Shown: piece after piece, positions 61,567-64,000 of the stretch | Layout: every line of letters begins with the position of its first letter | Numbering within the stretch: position 1 is the first letter of the stretch | Origin: Lasiosphaeria ovina | Taxonomy: Eukaryota > Ascomycota > Sordariomycetes > Sordariales > Lasiosphaeriaceae | Direction: 5' to 3' | DNA length: 64,000 nt | NCBI GenBank assembly: GCA_033439765.1 | Contig: JAULSN010000009.1 | Span: 806,001 to 870,000 of the forward strand | The notes under the pieces: generated by a model | Told to the model about the DNA's origin: nothing | Database searches by the model: none | What the model saw: the letters and a program-made list of their open reading frames with translations, nothing else | Translations under genes and position numbers: made by a program

Positions 61567-63720
61567 CTACTGATCCATCCCTTCCAATGCCCAGGCACTC
61601 GGTCGCGGGACCGTTCCACTTCGTGTAGGCCTTACAACACGACCTTCAGCCACTGCAGAGGCTGCAGGGCCACGTGAAGCTCGTGATGTTGTGCCGCCCC
61701 GGCTAACACGCTGCGTGCCTTGGCGTTGAGCACTGCTTGTTGCCCTGCCAGCCTGGCTCCCTATGCCCCGGTTGCAAAGAGCGACTTTCGAGCGCAGCGA
61801 GCAGCCCGCCGCAGGCGCCCCCGGAGGGCCGCCGGAGGCAAAAAAGAACAAAAATGTGCATATGCGAGAGAAAAGCAATGTCCCCTTTTGTGAGTCTTTG
61901 ACCAGTCCCCGTGCCGTGGTGGTTTATTTCTTTTTTCTTTCTCTTTTGCCTCCGGCGGCCCTCCGGGGGCGCCTGCCGCGGGCTGCTCGCTGCGCTCGAA
62001 AACATCGTCGTCAACATCGCCGTCGTCGTCGTCGTCGTCGTCGTCAAGAGCAGCACCCTCCCGCTGTGAAGGAGTCCGTCGAATGGAAGGCATGAGCGCG
62101 GACTGGCTGCAGAGGCAGTAGTAGTGTTGCGCGATGGCCTTCCCCGGAGGTGTCCGACTCTGTCAAGCTCCTGGTACTGCAGGTAATCGTCTTCAAGTAA
62201 TGACCTGTCCAAGCACTAATATGGATGGAAATTAACCTTCCGAAGCTTCAGAGCACCTACCCTGTGGCGCTGAAGAAGCTCGTGAGCGCAAGGGATGCCA
62301 TGCTGCGCCCGGAACCGGCCGGTGCAGGGTCGGAGAGGCCCCCGGGGGTGGTCCCCGAGGCCATCTGTCGTCTTCCGGTATTGTTGTGCAACACGGTCCA
62401 AGGCGGCATGGCAGATGTTGTAGGGGGCCTCGCCAAGCCACTCCTTTCCTAGGTAGTCGAAGCGAATGCGAGTTGTTTGTTCGTGAGTCACCTCGTCACA
62501 AGCTTCCTTCATGCCCTACACCATGTTGAAGCTCTGCTGACGGTCTGGTGGATAGAGCTACTGCCGGTAACCACAAAGGTCTTGAGAAGCTCGTTTACCG
62601 ACCCAACTGGTGATGTGGTGCTCTGGCCGAAGTTGAGGATGTTGTTGGTGTAACATGTCGCCCATTCCCTGGCGAGTGGCATATAAGTATCGTCAAAATA
62701 CTTTAGGATGGCTTTTTGGGCGGAAAACCCGGCTTTTATTATCTCCCAGGCTTAGTTGAAGCCATCAAGGCCAGGCGCGTACATCATGTGCTCCCAAAGT
62801 AGGTACATTCCCGCCTTTGTATACGGAACCTCGGCTAGCAGGGGGCCCATAACAACTCGTTGACCATCATGAAGTCTTCTTATGCGGAAAACAACCTGGT
62901 TTTCTTCCCCGTTGTTATCGTCGTTCTCTTCATTATCGTTATTATCCTCATCGTCATTTTCTTCCTATTGTTGCCCGCCCTAAGCCTGTGCCTGAGCCCG
63001 GGCAACCCCCTTTGCAGCGGCTGTATTCCATTTCTTCTTGAACTGAAGGACCACATTCTTGTTGATGTAGAAGATGCAAAGTTGAGGGTGAGCGTCAGGG
63101 TAAACACTCGCAATTGCAGACCTCATAGCCTTCTTAAAGTCGGTAATTGTAACCTGGGGAGGTGGCGCGCCGATTCTTTGGCGATGTGCGTTGACCCGCT
63201 CCATCAGCCAGTTGAAGCCTTCGTCACGTTCGTTATTTATCAAGCCGAAGGCACAACTGACTGCTTTGCCCAGGTGGTTCTTGACAACTACCTGGAAAAG
63301 AGCGAGGCCCTTGTTATTCGTTTTGTATGTGCTGTCATACAACTGGACCCAATGGAAGCGTTTCCACTGCTCTTTACACTACTCAGGAACCTGAAAAAGT
63401 CCCTCTAGCTTGGTTCGGCCGGGATCCGACCATTTGACATCGTAATGGACGCCGTCATCGTCAAGCAACTTCATCGTGGCTTGAGGTACCGTATATCCCT
63501 TAGTCGCAAGCTTCCTAACACGCCAGCGGCAGTGCCGTAGCTGTGTGCGGGTGAAAATGAGGTCGGGAAATTGCTTGCGAAGCTCCTTTTTGCATTCAGC
63601 GAGGTCAAAAAGAGGGTAGAATATGATGCATTCTAGTAGGAAGAAAGAAGGGCGGAATGCCCTACCTATGACAGTTAAATGCCTGCTTTCTAGCATGTAA
63701 GCACTAGGCCGTTCTTGGCG
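61567..63720 (-). pseudogene. Mutator-like (MULE) transposase, interrupted
   Basis: The N-terminal region (63690-63400) has QLRHCRWRVRKLATKGYTVP and DDGVHYDVKWSD. The core at 63342-63010 has LYDSTYKTNNKGLALFQVVV with the first catalytic Asp, SCAFGLINNERDEGFNWLME and FKKAMRSAIASVYPDAHPQL: the MULE transposase domain. Upstream of the end, 62512-62216 has PCTGRFRAQHGIPCAHELL, a CxCxnCxH SWIM zinc finger. HLRGRPSRN follows, then an Asp repeat at about 62045-62010, where the MITE copy B (61786-62001) is inserted, and the C-terminal tail (61785-61567) resumes beyond it. Frameshifts and a TAG near 62753 add to the damage. Family normally inserts with 8-11-bp duplications; ends not found. Confidence 0.75.
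61786..62001 (-). mobile_element. MITE-like element, copy B (216 bp), inside the MULE
   Basis: Same ~54-bp terminal inverted repeats as 55778-56002, with the interior in opposite orientation (gtggtggtttatttc). It interrupts the MULE transposase C-terminal coding region, so it inserted after the MULE. Confidence 0.75.
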
Positions 63721-64000
63721 TAGATCAACACCCGTAAACGCGCCATTCCAAAGTGGCCCTGTTATGGAACACCACCCACATCGACCCCCCCGGCGTTCTG
63801 CCTCGTCTGCCCGCACTGCACTGCATGAACAAGATCCCCCAGGCTTCTTCTGGCAGCAACCCGTATGACCTCCGGACGCATTGTCCACGCAGACGCTGTC
63901 TAATCACACTAGTCGGGAAGACGGCGAAGGTGACGGAGTCGGTGCTGGCGCGGGCGACGGCATGAATGACGGCGACTGCGAGGGGCCGCCGCGCTGTTCT
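63721..64000. other. MULE flank with inverted copy of 56305-56370
   Basis: 63775-63850 repeats, in opposite orientation, sequence at 56305-56370. The rest is unrecognised up to the window edge. Confidence 0.45.

Noticed and set aside
62860..63408. 182-codon plus frame with hydrophobic start as a membrane protein
   Set aside because: It is antisense to the well-supported MULE transposase core and its hydrophobicity comes from the complement of an Asp/Asn-rich linker.

Overview
The window looks like a transposon-rich, gene-poor accessory region of a filamentous ascomycete (Pezizomycotina). Evidence: short spliceosomal introns with GTAAGT-type donors, an intron-containing tRNA-Pro, fungal-restricted protein families (DUF7025 AAA ATPase, Blm10/PA200, PF20684-type rhodopsin-domain membrane protein) and fungal mobile elements (pogo/Fot1-like, hAT, MULE, Helitron, short-LTR retroelements). 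Many reading frames carry in-frame TAG/TAA where Gln or Trp is expected, the footprint of C-to-T change in CpA context (RIP-like). Almost every recognisable gene is a fragment or is broken by frameshifts, many of them at homopolymer runs, so part of the decay could be assembly error.

Layout. 0-22 kb: decayed host-gene pieces (ABC transporter N-terminus, pogo transposase tail, an intact 300-codon ORF of unknown function, Blm10 piece, possible Est1-like piece, rhodopsin-domain membrane protein) among minisatellites and shuffled direct repeats. 21.6-26 kb: a fragment resembling a transposon-linked gene, cut by a truncated Helitron, then small pieces of a protein kinase, a dipeptidyl peptidase and a conserved fungal protein. 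28-37 kb: AT-hook gene end, the best-preserved spliced gene (30520-31859), a DUF7025 AAA ATPase, a bHLH gene with internal exon-intron duplication, and a P-loop gene start.

37.37-39.95 kb is the outstanding segment: an AT-richer island with foreign codon usage encoding, collinearly, the C-terminal part of a Pif1-type helicase, a type I RNase H, and a protein with a motif spaced like the TPEG region of RNA polymerase second-largest subunits. I read it as a fragment of an undescribed large DNA virus or comparable replicon captured in the fungal genome.

41.2 kb carries tRNA-Pro(TGG). 41.6-43.3 kb is a RIP-hit gene of unknown function. 45-48 kb is repeat-rich with a decayed leucine-rich gene. 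48850-51780 is a complete non-autonomous LTR element with 5-bp target duplication, and a solo LTR of a related family lies at 60717-60901. 52275-55149 is a pogo-like element with TA target site and a nested 777-bp insertion. 58-60.3 kb is an hAT transposase, and 61.6-63.7 kb a MULE transposase split by one of two copies of a ~220-bp inverted-repeat (MITE-like) element.
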